A DNA stretch of 64,000 nt. Source: Paraburkholderia largidicola (GTDB lineage Bacteria > Pseudomonadota > Gammaproteobacteria > Burkholderiales > Burkholderiaceae). Of this stretch, positions 56,544 to 64,000 are shown piece after piece; position 1 is the stretch's first letter, and each line of letters opens with the position of its first letter. The translations under genes were made by a program, and so were the position numbers. The stretch spans positions 2,278,402-2,342,401 of the forward strand of contig NZ_AP023176.1 in assembly GCF_013426895.1 (NCBI RefSeq). The letters are read 5' to 3'. Below the pieces are notes generated by a model. It was not told where the DNA came from and ran no database searches. It saw only the letters and a program-made list of their open reading frames with translations.

Positions 56544-57470
56544 GTGGACCTCAACGCGCTCACGCTGCTGGTCGAGATCATCGATGCCGGCAATCTCAGC
56601 GAGGCTGCGCGCCGGCTCAAGATGACCCGCGCCAACGTCAGCTACCACCTCAACCAGTTCGAAAAGTCGATCGGCTTGCAACTGGTCCGGCGCACGACGC
56701 GCCGCGTCGAGCCGACCGAGATCGGGCTGAAGCTGTACGAGCACGGCCGCGCGATCCGCAATTCGCTGCTGGCCGCGAAGGAATCGGTATCGACGCTCGG
56801 CGAAAGCCTGCAAGGCCGCGTGCGCCTGTCGGTGCCGAGCGGCTACGGGCAACTGGTGATGTCGGCGTGGCTGATCGACTTCAAGCGCGAATATCCCGGC
56901 ATCGTGCTCGACGTGATGTTTGAGAATCGTGTCGAAGACCTGTTGCGCGACGAAGTGGACATTGCCGTGCGCGTGATGTCGGAGCCGCCGCAAAATCTCG
57001 TCGCGCGCGATATGGGGCCGGTGAGATGGGTTGCGTGCGCATCGTCCGCGTATGCCGCGCAACGCGGCATGCCGGTGGAACTCGACGACCTTCGTACCGC
57101 GCCGATCATCACGTCCGCCGTAGTGGGCCGGCAACTGCGCGTCGCCGCGTATCTGCGCGACGAACGGCATGAGGTGTTGCTGGAACCCGGCCTCATCTCC
57201 GAGAACTTCCTGTTTCTGCGCGACGCGATTCTCGCCGGGCTCGGCGTCGGACTCGTTCCGGATTACGTGGTGCACGACGACATCCGGCGCGGCGACGTCG
57301 TCACGGCGCTCGACCCGTGGCGGCTCAGCATCTTCGGCACGAATATGTACATGCTGTATATGCCGAATCTTCACCATACACGCGCGACGTCACGGTTCAT
57401 CGAGTTCATGCTCGACGAAGCGCGCAAGGCGGGACGCGGCGCCATGCCGACCCGACCCGCTCTTTTGTAG
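56544..57470 (+). CDS. LysR family transcriptional regulator
   Basis: A 308-residue LTTR. The N-terminal winged helix (about 5-62) contains LNALTLLVEIIDAGNLSEAAR and MTRANVSYHLNQFEKSIG. A C-terminal periplasmic-binding-like effector domain follows (about 90-295). It belongs to the group with HxxR-type recognition NVSYHLNQ instead of the common AVSRxIxxLE. I chose a GTG start because it gives the standard LTTR N-terminus; the only upstream alternative is a TTG. The gene is divergent from the FadB-like gene, so control of that gene is likely. The effector is unknown. Confidence 0.88.
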   Translation: MDLNALTLLVEIIDAGNLSEAARRLKMTRANVSYHLNQFEKSIGLQLVRRTTRRVEPTEIGLKLYEHGRAIRNSLLAAKESVSTLGESLQGRVRLSVPSGYGQLVMSAWLIDFKREYPGIVLDVMFENRVEDLLRDEVDIAVRVMSEPPQNLVARDMGPVRWVACASSAYAAQRGMPVELDDLRTAPIITSAVVGRQLRVAAYLRDERHEVLLEPGLISENFLFLRDAILAGLGVGLVPDYVVHDDIRRGDVVTALDPWRLSIFGTNMYMLYMPNLHHTRATSRFIEFMLDEARKAGRGAMPTRPALL

Positions 57471-57474
57471 CGCA

Positions 57475-57501
57475 ATGTATCCACCGCAGCAGCGGATACA
57501 T
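57475..57501 (+). terminator. Inverted repeat after the LysR gene
   Basis: ATGTATCC and GGATACAT are perfect 8-base arms with an eleven-base loop just after the LysR stop codon. It may terminate that gene or serve as a regulator site for ohr. There is no T tract. Confidence 0.35.
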
Positions 57502-57604
57502 ACGCATACACACGTCCCTTCCCACGACACAAGCGAGATACATCCGCACGCTTCAATACGGTCATCGATTGTTTGCCCCTCACCTACTCAACGGAGCACG
57601 CACC

Positions 57605-58021
57605 ATGACACGTATCGACAACGTACTGTACACAGGCAAGGTTCACACGACGGGCGGCCGCGAAGGTGCCGCGCTTAGTTCCGACGGTCGCCTCGATATC
57701 AAGCTATCGACGCCGGGTGGCAATGGCACAGGCACGAACCCCGAGCAACTGCTCGGCGCCGGCTGGTCGGCATGTTTCATTGGTGCGATGGGCGGCGCTG
57801 CGCGCGCGCTGAAGATTTCGCTGCCGGCCGACACCAGCGTCGATGCCGAAATCGATCTCGGCACCACCGACAACGCATATTTCATTCAGGCACGTCTGAC
57901 CGTGAGCCTGCCCGGCCTGCCGCGCGATGTGGCCCAGGAAGTGGTCGACCGTGCGCATCAGACCTGCCCGTACTCGAAGGCGACGCGCGGCAACATCGGC
58001 GTCACCATCACGCTCGTTTAA
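57605..58021 (+). CDS. ohr: Organic hydroperoxide resistance protein Ohr
   Basis: A 138-residue cytosolic thiol peroxidase of the Ohr/OsmC family that reduces organic and fatty-acid hydroperoxides. The catalytic Cys57 (GWSACFIGAM) and resolving Cys121 (HQTCPYSKATRG) are present, as are Arg19 (TGGREG) and Glu47 (NPEQLLGA) used in catalysis. It acts as a homodimer reduced by lipoyl proteins. A terminator follows and a MarR-type gene is next; OhrR is the usual regulator of ohr. Confidence 0.95.
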   Translation: MTRIDNVLYTGKVHTTGGREGAALSSDGRLDIKLSTPGGNGTGTNPEQLLGAGWSACFIGAMGGAARALKISLPADTSVDAEIDLGTTDNAYFIQARLTVSLPGLPRDVAQEVVDRAHQTCPYSKATRGNIGVTITLV

Positions 58022-58035
58022 GCCGTACGAAGAAG

Positions 58036-58056
58036 GGCAGTGCCAGCACTGCCTTT
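58036..58056 (+). terminator. Terminator of ohr
   Basis: GGCAGTG and CACTGCC form a 7-base stem with a four-base loop followed by TTT, 15 bases after the ohr stop codon. Confidence 0.6.
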
Positions 58057-58062
58057 CCCGCG

Positions 58063-58078
58063 ATATTGCATATGCAAC
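58063..58078. promoter_or_regulatory. Operator-like palindrome before the MarR gene
   Basis: The core TTGCATATGCAA (58066-58077) is a perfect 12-base palindrome, 14 bases before the MarR start. A similar site, TGTTGTATGTGCAACA, follows the gene (58572-58587). Confidence 0.55.
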
Positions 58079-58091
58079 ACGAGCATCGACG

Positions 58092-58556
58092 ATGACTTCG
58101 GACCATCGGCGCGACGCCTCTTCCAATGTCAGCCGGAAGATCGCGCAAAGCTGCCTGCTCACGCGCACTCGGCAGATCTCAAGAGTACTGACGGCGATCT
58201 ATGACGAAGCGTTGAGGCCCTTCGGCGTCAACGCTTCGCAATTCACGCTGCTGGTGCTGATCATGGAATTCGGACCGCTCAGCCGTGCCACGCTCGGGCG
58301 CAAAAACCATCACGACCGCTCGACGCTCACGCGCAATCTTCAGCCGCTGATCGCGCAGGAATGGGTCGTCGAAGGCATGCCTGGCGACGACGGCCGCAGC
58401 CGCCCTCTTTCGCTCACGGCGCAAGGCAAGGCCTTGTTGCACGACGCCGCGTCCGCGTGGTCGGCGGCGCAATCGAAGGCCCAGTCGCTGCTTGGCGAAG
58501 CGGGTGCAAACGCGCTGATGGGCATCGCGGGCGAGTTGCCGCATCGAGGCGGCTGA
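58092..58556 (+). CDS. MarR family transcriptional regulator with a conserved N-terminal Cys
   Basis: A 154-residue winged-helix regulator. The start of the first long helix has Cys21 (AQSCLLTRTRQISRVL), in the region where OhrR-type proteins carry their peroxide-sensing Cys. The DNA-binding part contains LSRATLGRKNHHDRSTLTRNLQPLIAQEWV and the wing GDDGRSRPLSLTAQG. The ATG is preceded by a palindrome. The gene lies between ohr and an epoxide hydrolase gene, and a similar palindrome precedes the latter, so it may control itself and both neighbours. Whether it senses peroxides or another electrophile cannot be told. Confidence 0.85.
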   Translation: MTSDHRRDASSNVSRKIAQSCLLTRTRQISRVLTAIYDEALRPFGVNASQFTLLVLIMEFGPLSRATLGRKNHHDRSTLTRNLQPLIAQEWVVEGMPGDDGRSRPLSLTAQGKALLHDAASAWSAAQSKAQSLLGEAGANALMGIAGELPHRGG

Positions 58557-58571
58557 TTGTTGCGTCGCTGA

Positions 58572-58587
58572 TGTTGTATGTGCAACA
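58572..58587. promoter_or_regulatory. Second operator-like palindrome, before the epoxide hydrolase gene
   Basis: TGTTGTATGTGCAACA matches the palindrome in front of the MarR gene in its outer arms and in the following ACGA. A hairpin TGCAAGT/ACTTGCA (58629-58646) lies further downstream in the same 248-base gap. Confidence 0.5.
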
Positions 58588-58804
58588 CGAAGCACGTTCG
58601 ATCCGCGTGGCGCAAAGTATCCGCTGAGTGCAAGTGGGTACTTGCAGCTACACAGGCATCGTTTCAGAAAACACGCGCGATACATCCGCGCGTTCCAATG
58701 CGCTCTCGCCGGACGTGCACTGCGTCCGGATCGTGCGTCCGATGGCGCGTGCGACCACGCGGCCATCACCTGGAATCATTGGCGCAAAGCCAATCGGAGT
58801 TCTT

Positions 58805-60157
58805 ATGTCAGACCACCTTCCTCCTTCATCGCCGTCGCGTCGACGCTTTGTCGGTGTCGCCGCAGCCACTCTCGCCGCAGGTTCGTTGAGCCAGCTTGCC
58901 TTTGCACAAACGAATCAGGCGATGACGTCAGTCGCGCCGCCGGCAGGCGACAAGTCGGCGATTCGTCCGCTTCGCGTGCATGTGCCCGACGCGCAACTGA
59001 TCGATTTGCGTCGACGCATCAAGGCGACGCGATGGCCCGAGCGTGAGACGGTCGCCGACAACACGCAAGGCGTTCAGCTGGCGATGATGCAGGAACTCGC
59101 GCGCCATTGGGCCACCGGCTATGACTGGCGCAAGTGCGAGGCAAAGCTGAATGCGCTGCCGAACTTCGTGACCGAGATCGACGGACTGGATATTCATTTC
59201 ATCCACGTCCGCTCGAAGCATGAGAACGCGATGCCGTTGATCGTCACGCACGGCTGGCCGGGCTCGGTGATCGAGCAGTTCAAGATCATCGATCCGCTGG
59301 TCAATCCGACGGCGCATGGCGGGAGCGCATCGGATGCGTTTCATCTCGTCATTCCGTCGTTGCCGGGCTATGGTTTTTCCGGCAAGCCAACCACCACAGG
59401 CTGGGGCCCGGAACGCACGGCGCGCGCGTGGGTCGTGCTGATGAAACGGCTCGGATACGACAGATTCGCGGCTCAGGGCGGTGACCTCGGCGGTGTCGTC
59501 GCGAACGTGTTGGGCAAGCAGGCGCCGCCCGAGTTGCTGGGCATCCACGTCAACTTCCCGGCGACAGTTCCACCCGAGATCGCCAAGGCACTTCAGGCTG
59601 GCGACCCGCCACCGTCCAGCCTTTCGGACGACGAAAAGCACGCATACGAGCAGTTGAGCAGCGCAGCCAAAAAACGGCGTGCCTACGCGCTGGAGATGGG
59701 AACGCGCCCGCAAACGCTCTATGGCATTTCGGACTCGCCGATCGGGTTGGCCGGGTGGCTGCTCGATCACGGCGACGGCTACGAGCAGCCGGCAGCGGCG
59801 CTTACTTCTGCGGTGTTTGGCCGGGCCGTCAATGGAGAATCGTCCGGCGCGCTGACACTCGACGACGTGCTCGACGACATCACGCTTTACTGGCTGACGA
59901 ACACGGGTATCTCCGCGGCGCGCTTCTATTGGGAGTCCCATTTCAACTTCCTCGCCGCCGCCGATGTGTCCGTCCCCGCCGCCGTCAGCGTCTTTCCTCG
60001 CGAGAACTATCAGGCGCCGCGCAGTTGGACCGAGCGCGCGTATCACAACCTCATTTACTACAACCGGCTCGACAAGGGCGGGCATTTCGCGGCGTGGGAA
60101 CAGCCGCAACTGTTCGCCGAAGAAGTGCGGGCGGGATTGAGGCCGTTGCGTCGATAG
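58805..60157 (+). CDS. Tat-exported epoxide hydrolase (EHN family)
   Basis: A 450-residue alpha/beta hydrolase with an N-terminal EHN domain. A twin-arginine signal (SPSRRRFVGVAAATLAAGS) directs it to the periplasm. The oxyanion motif HGWPGSVIEQF, the nucleophile Asp in AAQGGDLGGVVAN and the catalytic His in YYNRLDKGGHFAAWEQP are all present. It hydrolyses epoxides to diols; related secreted enzymes act on juvenile-hormone-like or aromatic epoxides. GGAG lies five bases before the ATG. The adjacent MarR regulator and ohr suggest a response to reactive electrophiles. Confidence 0.9.
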   Translation: MSDHLPPSSPSRRRFVGVAAATLAAGSLSQLAFAQTNQAMTSVAPPAGDKSAIRPLRVHVPDAQLIDLRRRIKATRWPERETVADNTQGVQLAMMQELARHWATGYDWRKCEAKLNALPNFVTEIDGLDIHFIHVRSKHENAMPLIVTHGWPGSVIEQFKIIDPLVNPTAHGGSASDAFHLVIPSLPGYGFSGKPTTTGWGPERTARAWVVLMKRLGYDRFAAQGGDLGGVVANVLGKQAPPELLGIHVNFPATVPPEIAKALQAGDPPPSSLSDDEKHAYEQLSSAAKKRRAYALEMGTRPQTLYGISDSPIGLAGWLLDHGDGYEQPAAALTSAVFGRAVNGESSGALTLDDVLDDITLYWLTNTGISAARFYWESHFNFLAAADVSVPAAVSVFPRENYQAPRSWTERAYHNLIYYNRLDKGGHFAAWEQPQLFAEEVRAGLRPLRR

Positions 60158-60176
60158 AGGGCTGGGCGGGGAGTCG

Positions 60177-60800
60177 TCACGCCCCGTCTGTTCGGCTCCC
60201 CCTCGCCGCATCCACCAGCGCGCGAATTGCCCAGCGCTTCACTTTCCGGGCTCGCGCGTCGTCGAGTTGCAGCACGTCCTTGAACACCACCATCGCCTCG
60301 GTGCCAATCACGAGCGCGAGCGCTTGCGTCAAGGTTTCGAGCGCGGCGGGCTTGAACTGATCCTGCACGGGTTCCAGCGCCGCCTCGATCAACGCGGTCC
60401 GCCGATTTTGCCGCAGCGGAACATCACTGTCGGTATCGCCCTTCGCCACGCGTTCCAGCGCATGCGCGAGCATCATCCGCAGCGGTGCTTCGTTGGCGAG
60501 GATCATGTCGTGAAGCGCCGTATCGACGCGCGTGAGTCGCGCCACGGGATCATCCGATGCGCGCGGCCCGAACAGCGCCGACGCATCCGGCGTCGCGACA
60601 TCGAGCGACGCTTCCAGCAGCAGCGCATCCATGCTCGGAAAATGGCGATACGCGGTGGCACGCGACACCATCGCTTCCTCCGCAATCTCTTCGAGACTCG
60701 GCTTGCGCCCCTGCTTCATCAAACGCGAAGCCGCCTGCAACAAGTCCTTGCGCGTGCGCCGCTTCTGGTTCTCGCGTCCGTTGGTCGTGACGTCGGCCAT
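60177..60800 (-). CDS. TetR family transcriptional regulator
   Basis: A 207-residue repressor. The N-terminal helix-turn-helix (residues about 17-60) is SLEEIAEEAMVSRATAYRHFPSMDALLLEA. The ligand domain is poorly conserved. The start (MADVTTNGRENQKRRTRK) lies two bases after the SnoaL-like gene on the same strand, so the two form an operon. The convergent epoxide hydrolase gene ends 19 bases away. The likely operators are palindromes upstream of the SnoaL-like gene. Confidence 0.88.
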   Translation of the reverse strand: MADVTTNGRENQKRRTRKDLLQAASRLMKQGRKPSLEEIAEEAMVSRATAYRHFPSMDALLLEASLDVATPDASALFGPRASDDPVARLTRVDTALHDMILANEAPLRMMLAHALERVAKGDTDSDVPLRQNRRTALIEAALEPVQDQFKPAALETLTQALALVIGTEAMVVFKDVLQLDDARARKVKRWAIRALVDAARGSRTDGA

Positions 60801-60801
60801 A

Positions 60802-61224
60802 TCAGGATTGCGGCAACTGCCGGATGATCGCCGCGAGATCGACCCATACGTTTTCACGCGCGATCTGTCCGCTTTCTGCGAACTCGAGTACATGCAACAT
60901 GCGAAATTCCAGCGGGCGCCCTCGCCCTTCGAGTCCAAATGGCCGCCCCGGCGCCTTGCCGCGCCACAGCGATTCGTCGACGACGAAACCGTCTCCGTAC
61001 AAACGACGTAAGCACTCGACCCGGCTCTCCGACAAATCCGCGAACAGCGCCTCGTAGAACGGCCGCACTTCACCGCGGCCGCGCACCGGCCCCGCCGGCC
61101 AGCCGACGACGTCATGCTCGACGTCCGGCGTGAGCGTGGCAAGCACGCCTTCGACATCGTCGCGTCTCTCGAAACCGAAGTGTTCTTCGATCTTCCCATC
61201 CATCTGCACCGGCGTCAGCGTCAT
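60802..61224 (-). CDS. SnoaL-like/NTF2-fold polyketide cyclase-type protein
   Basis: A 140-residue single-domain protein of the NTF2-like SnoaL superfamily. It has HFGFERRDDVEGVLATLTPDVEHDVVGWPAGPVRGRGEVRPFYEALFADL, which fits the alpha+beta barrel cone. The end is ARENVWVDLAAIIRQLPQS. Family members isomerise, dehydrate or bind small hydrophobic molecules; many are of unknown function. It is co-transcribed with the TetR gene, so it may act on or near the TetR ligand. Confidence 0.8.
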   Translation of the reverse strand: MTLTPVQMDGKIEEHFGFERRDDVEGVLATLTPDVEHDVVGWPAGPVRGRGEVRPFYEALFADLSESRVECLRRLYGDGFVVDESLWRGKAPGRPFGLEGRGRPLEFRMLHVLEFAESGQIARENVWVDLAAIIRQLPQS

Positions 61225-61272
61225 GATTGCCTCCTCGCGATTGCATTCGCACCGTTCGCCAATTCATTCTAG

Positions 61273-61304
61273 TGAGACTCTTGTCTCATTACAAGATCGT
61301 AATG
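61273..61304. promoter_or_regulatory. Two overlapping palindromes in the divergent TetR/AraC promoter region
   Basis: TGAGAC-TCTT-GTCTCA (61273-61288) is a perfect 16-base palindrome of a form common for TetR operators. CATTAC-AAGATC-GTAATG (61287-61304) is a second perfect palindrome overlapping it by two bases. Both lie between the SnoaL-TetR operon and the AraC gene. Confidence 0.6.
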
Positions 61305-61413
61305 TTGCTTTGACCTCAGGTAGAATTTCGTCCGACATCGACGTTATGATCGAAGCGCGGTCCAGGCAGTCTCCCTGCAATCGGAATCACCTCATCCGGG
61401 TTCATCCACAGCC

Positions 61414-62406
61414 TTGAAGATCGAGCATCCGACCGACGGCCCGACGCGTCTTCCATGGGCTCACGACTACTTCAGCACCGCCAGCGAGTCGCCGCAGCAG
61501 CAATTGCTCGCCTGGCGAAACCGCATCGGGCATATCCTGGATGTGCCTGTCGCAAAGCGTCAGCGCGAGAGCGGCTTTCGGGGGAGCATCGACAGTTATC
61601 GCTCCGCGGATCTCGCCTTCATGGACTGCCGCACCGACGCGGTCCTGCAAACGCGCACCGCCGCGCGAATCTCAACGGATAGCGCGCGCCAGTTCGTGTT
61701 CCATGTGCTCGTCGATGGCCAGATCGAGACGACGACGGGCATGTATCCCAAGCGCGTCGCCACGCAGATCAGGCCCGGCATCCTCGCGCTGGACATGGGG
61801 CAGCCGATGCGCATGGAACGCACCGACTGCCGTCTGCTGGCGTTCTTCCTGCCGCGCGAATGGCTGGCGCCCGTACTACCCGAGCCCGAGTCGGTTCACG
61901 GTCATGTCATCGAGTACGATTCGCCGCTCGCGCGCCTGATTCCGGGCTATCTCGCCGCGCTGTCGCAAACCGCTCAGTCGACGAATCCCGCCGACTTTCA
62001 CGACGCGCTGAAAACCTGCGCCATGCTGATTGCCGCCGCGTTCGGCAAGCGGACGGGCCGCGCGGGCGGTGCACGCGCGGCCGCGCGCGCCGCCGTGTTC
62101 GGCACCCTGCGGCGCTACATCGAAGCCAATCTGCACGAACCCGATCTTTCGCCCGAAAGCGTGCTGCTCGCTTCGCAGCTGTCGCGCCCGACGCTCTACC
62201 GGTTGTTCGAGAGCGAAGGCGGCCTTGCAACGTATATTCGCAACCGACGGCTGAGCCAGGCCGCGGATGAACTACGCCGCTATCCGAACAAGGCGGTCAT
62301 CGAGATCGCGTATGGTCTCGGCTTCAACAGCGCGTCCGATTTCAATCGCGCGTTTCGCCGCGCATTCGATATGTCGCCGCTCGATTTCCGGATGTTCACG
62401 CTTTAA
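61414..62406 (+). CDS. AraC family transcriptional regulator
   Basis: A 330-residue regulator. The N-terminal part resembles the AraC-binding-like domain of the AdiY/FeaR-like group (about 20-200, STDSARQFVFHVLVDGQIETTTG). The C-terminal double helix-turn-helix (about 225-325) contains LASQLSRPTLYRLFESEGG and IAYGLGFNSASDFNRAFRRAFDMSPLDFR. The start is a TTG because no ATG or GTG exists between the upstream stop codon and the conserved region. A Na+/H+ antiporter gene follows on the same strand after 33 bases and could be its target or a co-transcribed gene. Confidence 0.87.
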   Translation: MKIEHPTDGPTRLPWAHDYFSTASESPQQQLLAWRNRIGHILDVPVAKRQRESGFRGSIDSYRSADLAFMDCRTDAVLQTRTAARISTDSARQFVFHVLVDGQIETTTGMYPKRVATQIRPGILALDMGQPMRMERTDCRLLAFFLPREWLAPVLPEPESVHGHVIEYDSPLARLIPGYLAALSQTAQSTNPADFHDALKTCAMLIAAAFGKRTGRAGGARAAARAAVFGTLRRYIEANLHEPDLSPESVLLASQLSRPTLYRLFESEGGLATYIRNRRLSQAADELRRYPNKAVIEIAYGLGFNSASDFNRAFRRAFDMSPLDFRMFTL

Positions 62407-62439
62407 CGTCTCCGCTACAAACGCTCAACAGGAGAAGTC

Positions 62440-64000
62440 ATGTCGGCTGTATCGGCATTCAAGCTGGTGCTGCTTTCGCTGATTGCGATCATCGCGCTCG
62501 AACTGATCGCGAAGCGCTTGCGCCTGCCACCCGCGGCCGCGTTGCTGGTCGGCGGCGCCGCGATGGCGTTCGTGCCGGGCTTGCCGCCCGTCGTGCTCGA
62601 CCCCGACCTCGTGCTGATCGTCTTCCTGCCGCCATTGCTGATGGACGGCGCGTACTTCTTCGTCTGGACCGATTTCAAGCGGCATCTGAAGCCCATTCTG
62701 CTGTACGCGATCGGCGCAGTCGCGTTCACGACGTGGATAGTCGGGGTCGTCGTGCATGTCGTCGTGCCGTCGCTGCCCTGGGCGGCCTGCTTCGCACTTG
62801 GCGCCGTCGTCTCGCCGCCTGACGCCGTCGCGGCGAAAGCGGTGCTCGAACGGCTCGCGCTGCCGCGCCGCCTGATGGTGCTGCTCGAAGGCGAAAGCCT
62901 GCTCAACGACGCCGCCGGCCTCGTGCTGTTCCGCTTCGCCGTCGCTGCCGCGCTGACGGGCGCGTTCAGCGCGTCGCATGCCGTGCTGAGCTTCGCGGGA
63001 CTCGCGGTAGGCGGCGTGGTGGTCGGATGCGTGGTCGGCTATGGCGTCGTGTGTCTGCTGCGCCTGCTCGACGACGACTATCTGATCATCACGACTTCGG
63101 TGATCTCCGCGTGGATCAGCTACATCGCGGGCGAAATGCTCGGCGTATCGAGCGTCATCTCGACTGTGACCTGCGGCATGCTGCTCGGCTGGCATCAGCA
63201 CGAAGTCTTCTCCGCCACCGTGCGGACGCGGGGCTCGGCGTTCTGGCACGTCGTCGTGTTCGTGTTCGAGGCGCTCGTGTTCGTGCTGATCGGGCTGTCA
63301 CTGCGCGGCGTGATGCAGCGGCTTGGCGGCATCGACAATGCGCTCGCACTGCTCGGCCCCGCCGCGATGGCGACCGTGATGACGGTGGTCGTGTCGCGCT
63401 GCGTGTGGACGGTCGCGCTCGAATCGATCAACGCGGTACTGCATCGCATCTCGCCTCGCGCCGCGCCGCCCGCCGACTGGCGTTCCGCTGCCGTCGTGAG
63501 CTGGGCCGGCATGCGCGGCGTCGTAACACTGGCGATCGCACTTTCGCTGCCTGAAACAATGCCGGGCCGCGATCTGATTCTGTTCTCCGCGTTCGTCGTC
63601 ATTCTCTTTACGGTGCTGCTGCAAGGCACCACGATCGGAATCGTGATCCGGCTCGTCAAACCGGCAAGCGATACGCACGCATCGACCTATCTGAACGAGA
63701 TGCAGGCATGGGCGCGGCTGGAAGCGGCGCAACTGGAAGCGATCAAGCCGCTCGTCTATGCGCCGGACGGCAGCGTGCTGCATCCGCGGCTGCTCGAACA
63801 GTACAGCTACCGGGCGCGCCTCACGGAAGAGTTCCAGCACGCACCGAGCTTTCCGCTCGAAGCGCGCAGGGCGCACTACGACGTCATCCTCGCCGCGATC
63901 GCCGCAGGCCGCGTGGAACTGTTGCGACTGCATCGGGGCGGCCAGATTCACGACGACCTGTTGCACGAGATAGAACACGATCTCGACCTGCAGGAAATCG
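62440..64000 (+). CDS. CPA1 family Na+/H+ antiporter (partial, cut by the window end)
   Basis: The first 520 codons of an inner-membrane cation/proton antiporter, running off the right edge. About twelve membrane helices occupy residues 5-400. The CPA1 motif GAVVSPPDAVAAKAVLE, with the ion-binding aspartate, is near residue 130, and a second conserved block LLEGESLLNDAAGLVLF follows. SWAGMRGVVTLAIALSLP is the family mark around residue 350. A soluble C-terminal domain of over 100 residues is visible. It exchanges Na+ (or K+) for protons and aids pH and salt balance. AGGAG lies five bases before the ATG. Confidence 0.93.
   Translation, partial: MSAVSAFKLVLLSLIAIIALELIAKRLRLPPAAALLVGGAAMAFVPGLPPVVLDPDLVLIVFLPPLLMDGAYFFVWTDFKRHLKPILLYAIGAVAFTTWIVGVVVHVVVPSLPWAACFALGAVVSPPDAVAAKAVLERLALPRRLMVLLEGESLLNDAAGLVLFRFAVAAALTGAFSASHAVLSFAGLAVGGVVVGCVVGYGVVCLLRLLDDDYLIITTSVISAWISYIAGEMLGVSSVISTVTCGMLLGWHQHEVFSATVRTRGSAFWHVVVFVFEALVFVLIGLSLRGVMQRLGGIDNALALLGPAAMATVMTVVVSRCVWTVALESINAVLHRISPRAAPPADWRSAAVVSWAGMRGVVTLAIALSLPETMPGRDLILFSAFVVILFTVLLQGTTIGIVIRLVKPASDTHASTYLNEMQAWARLEAAQLEAIKPLVYAPDGSVLHPRLLEQYSYRARLTEEFQHAPSFPLEARRAHYDVILAAIAAGRVELLRLHRGGQIHDDLLHEIEHDLDLQEI

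Overview
The window is high-GC DNA that reads as a chromosome segment of a Burkholderiaceae bacterium, most like Paraburkholderia or Caballeronia. The reasons are codon bias, the gene families present (KatG, LctP-type lactate permease, a BpeAB-OprB-like efflux set with its own TetR gene, NtaA/SnaA-type flavin monooxygenases, DUF899, RcnB-like and DUF4136 proteins) and dense accessory metabolism with many small regulator-target pairs. I see no rRNA, tRNA, CRISPR array, insertion sequence or phage gene. The only clear compositional outliers are about 36.2-38.7 kb and about 53.3-53.8 kb, both lower in GC.

Layout. 0-4 kb: minus-strand catabolic genes (class II aldolase, MFS transporter, FAD-dependent aromatic monooxygenase) and the first codons of a further gene at the left edge. 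4.3-9.7 kb: katG with an OxyR-like half-site and a strong terminator, lactate permease with a sigma70-type promoter, and an orphan phoU. 9.9-16 kb: a plus-strand organosulfur operon (methyltransferase, sulfonate-type ABC importer, flavin-dependent monooxygenase). It converges on a minus-strand operon at 16-20.1 kb with an amino-acid-type ABC binding protein and two permeases but no ATPase, followed by a SoxC-like sulfite dehydrogenase and a lipoprotein cytochrome c. One side could release sulfite from organosulfur compounds and the other could oxidise it.

20.2-36.2 kb: two complete tripartite RND efflux operons in tandem, MdtABC/MuxABC-like with an outer-membrane factor and then BpeAB-OprB-like, with a divergent TetR regulator. 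36.2-38.7 kb: a small AT-richer island with a possible 16-residue peptide gene, a hairpin, an M29-peptidase/NicX-like metalloenzyme, and azlC-azlD exporter genes. 38.9-41.4 kb: an OmpR-type two-component system and a convergent RcnB-like periplasmic protein. A direct repeat (NTAAG-N5-NTAAG) lies upstream of the two-component operon, the RcnB-like gene, the TetR efflux regulator and the island. A weaker copy lies near 53.5 kb. It is the most interesting regulatory signal I found.

41.5-45.7 kb: amino-acid catabolism (M20 amidohydrolase, diaminopropionate ammonia-lyase, divergent Lrp regulator, LivK-type binding protein). 46-54 kb: small envelope and unknown proteins, and a tightly overlapping operon of response regulator, LysM-FecR protein and CHASE2 histidine kinase. 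54.3-64 kb: a fatty-acid oxidation multienzyme with divergent LysR; ohr, a MarR regulator and a Tat-exported epoxide hydrolase with repeated operator-like palindromes; a SnoaL-like/TetR operon divergent from an AraC gene with two palindromes between them; and a CPA1 Na+/H+ antiporter cut by the right edge.
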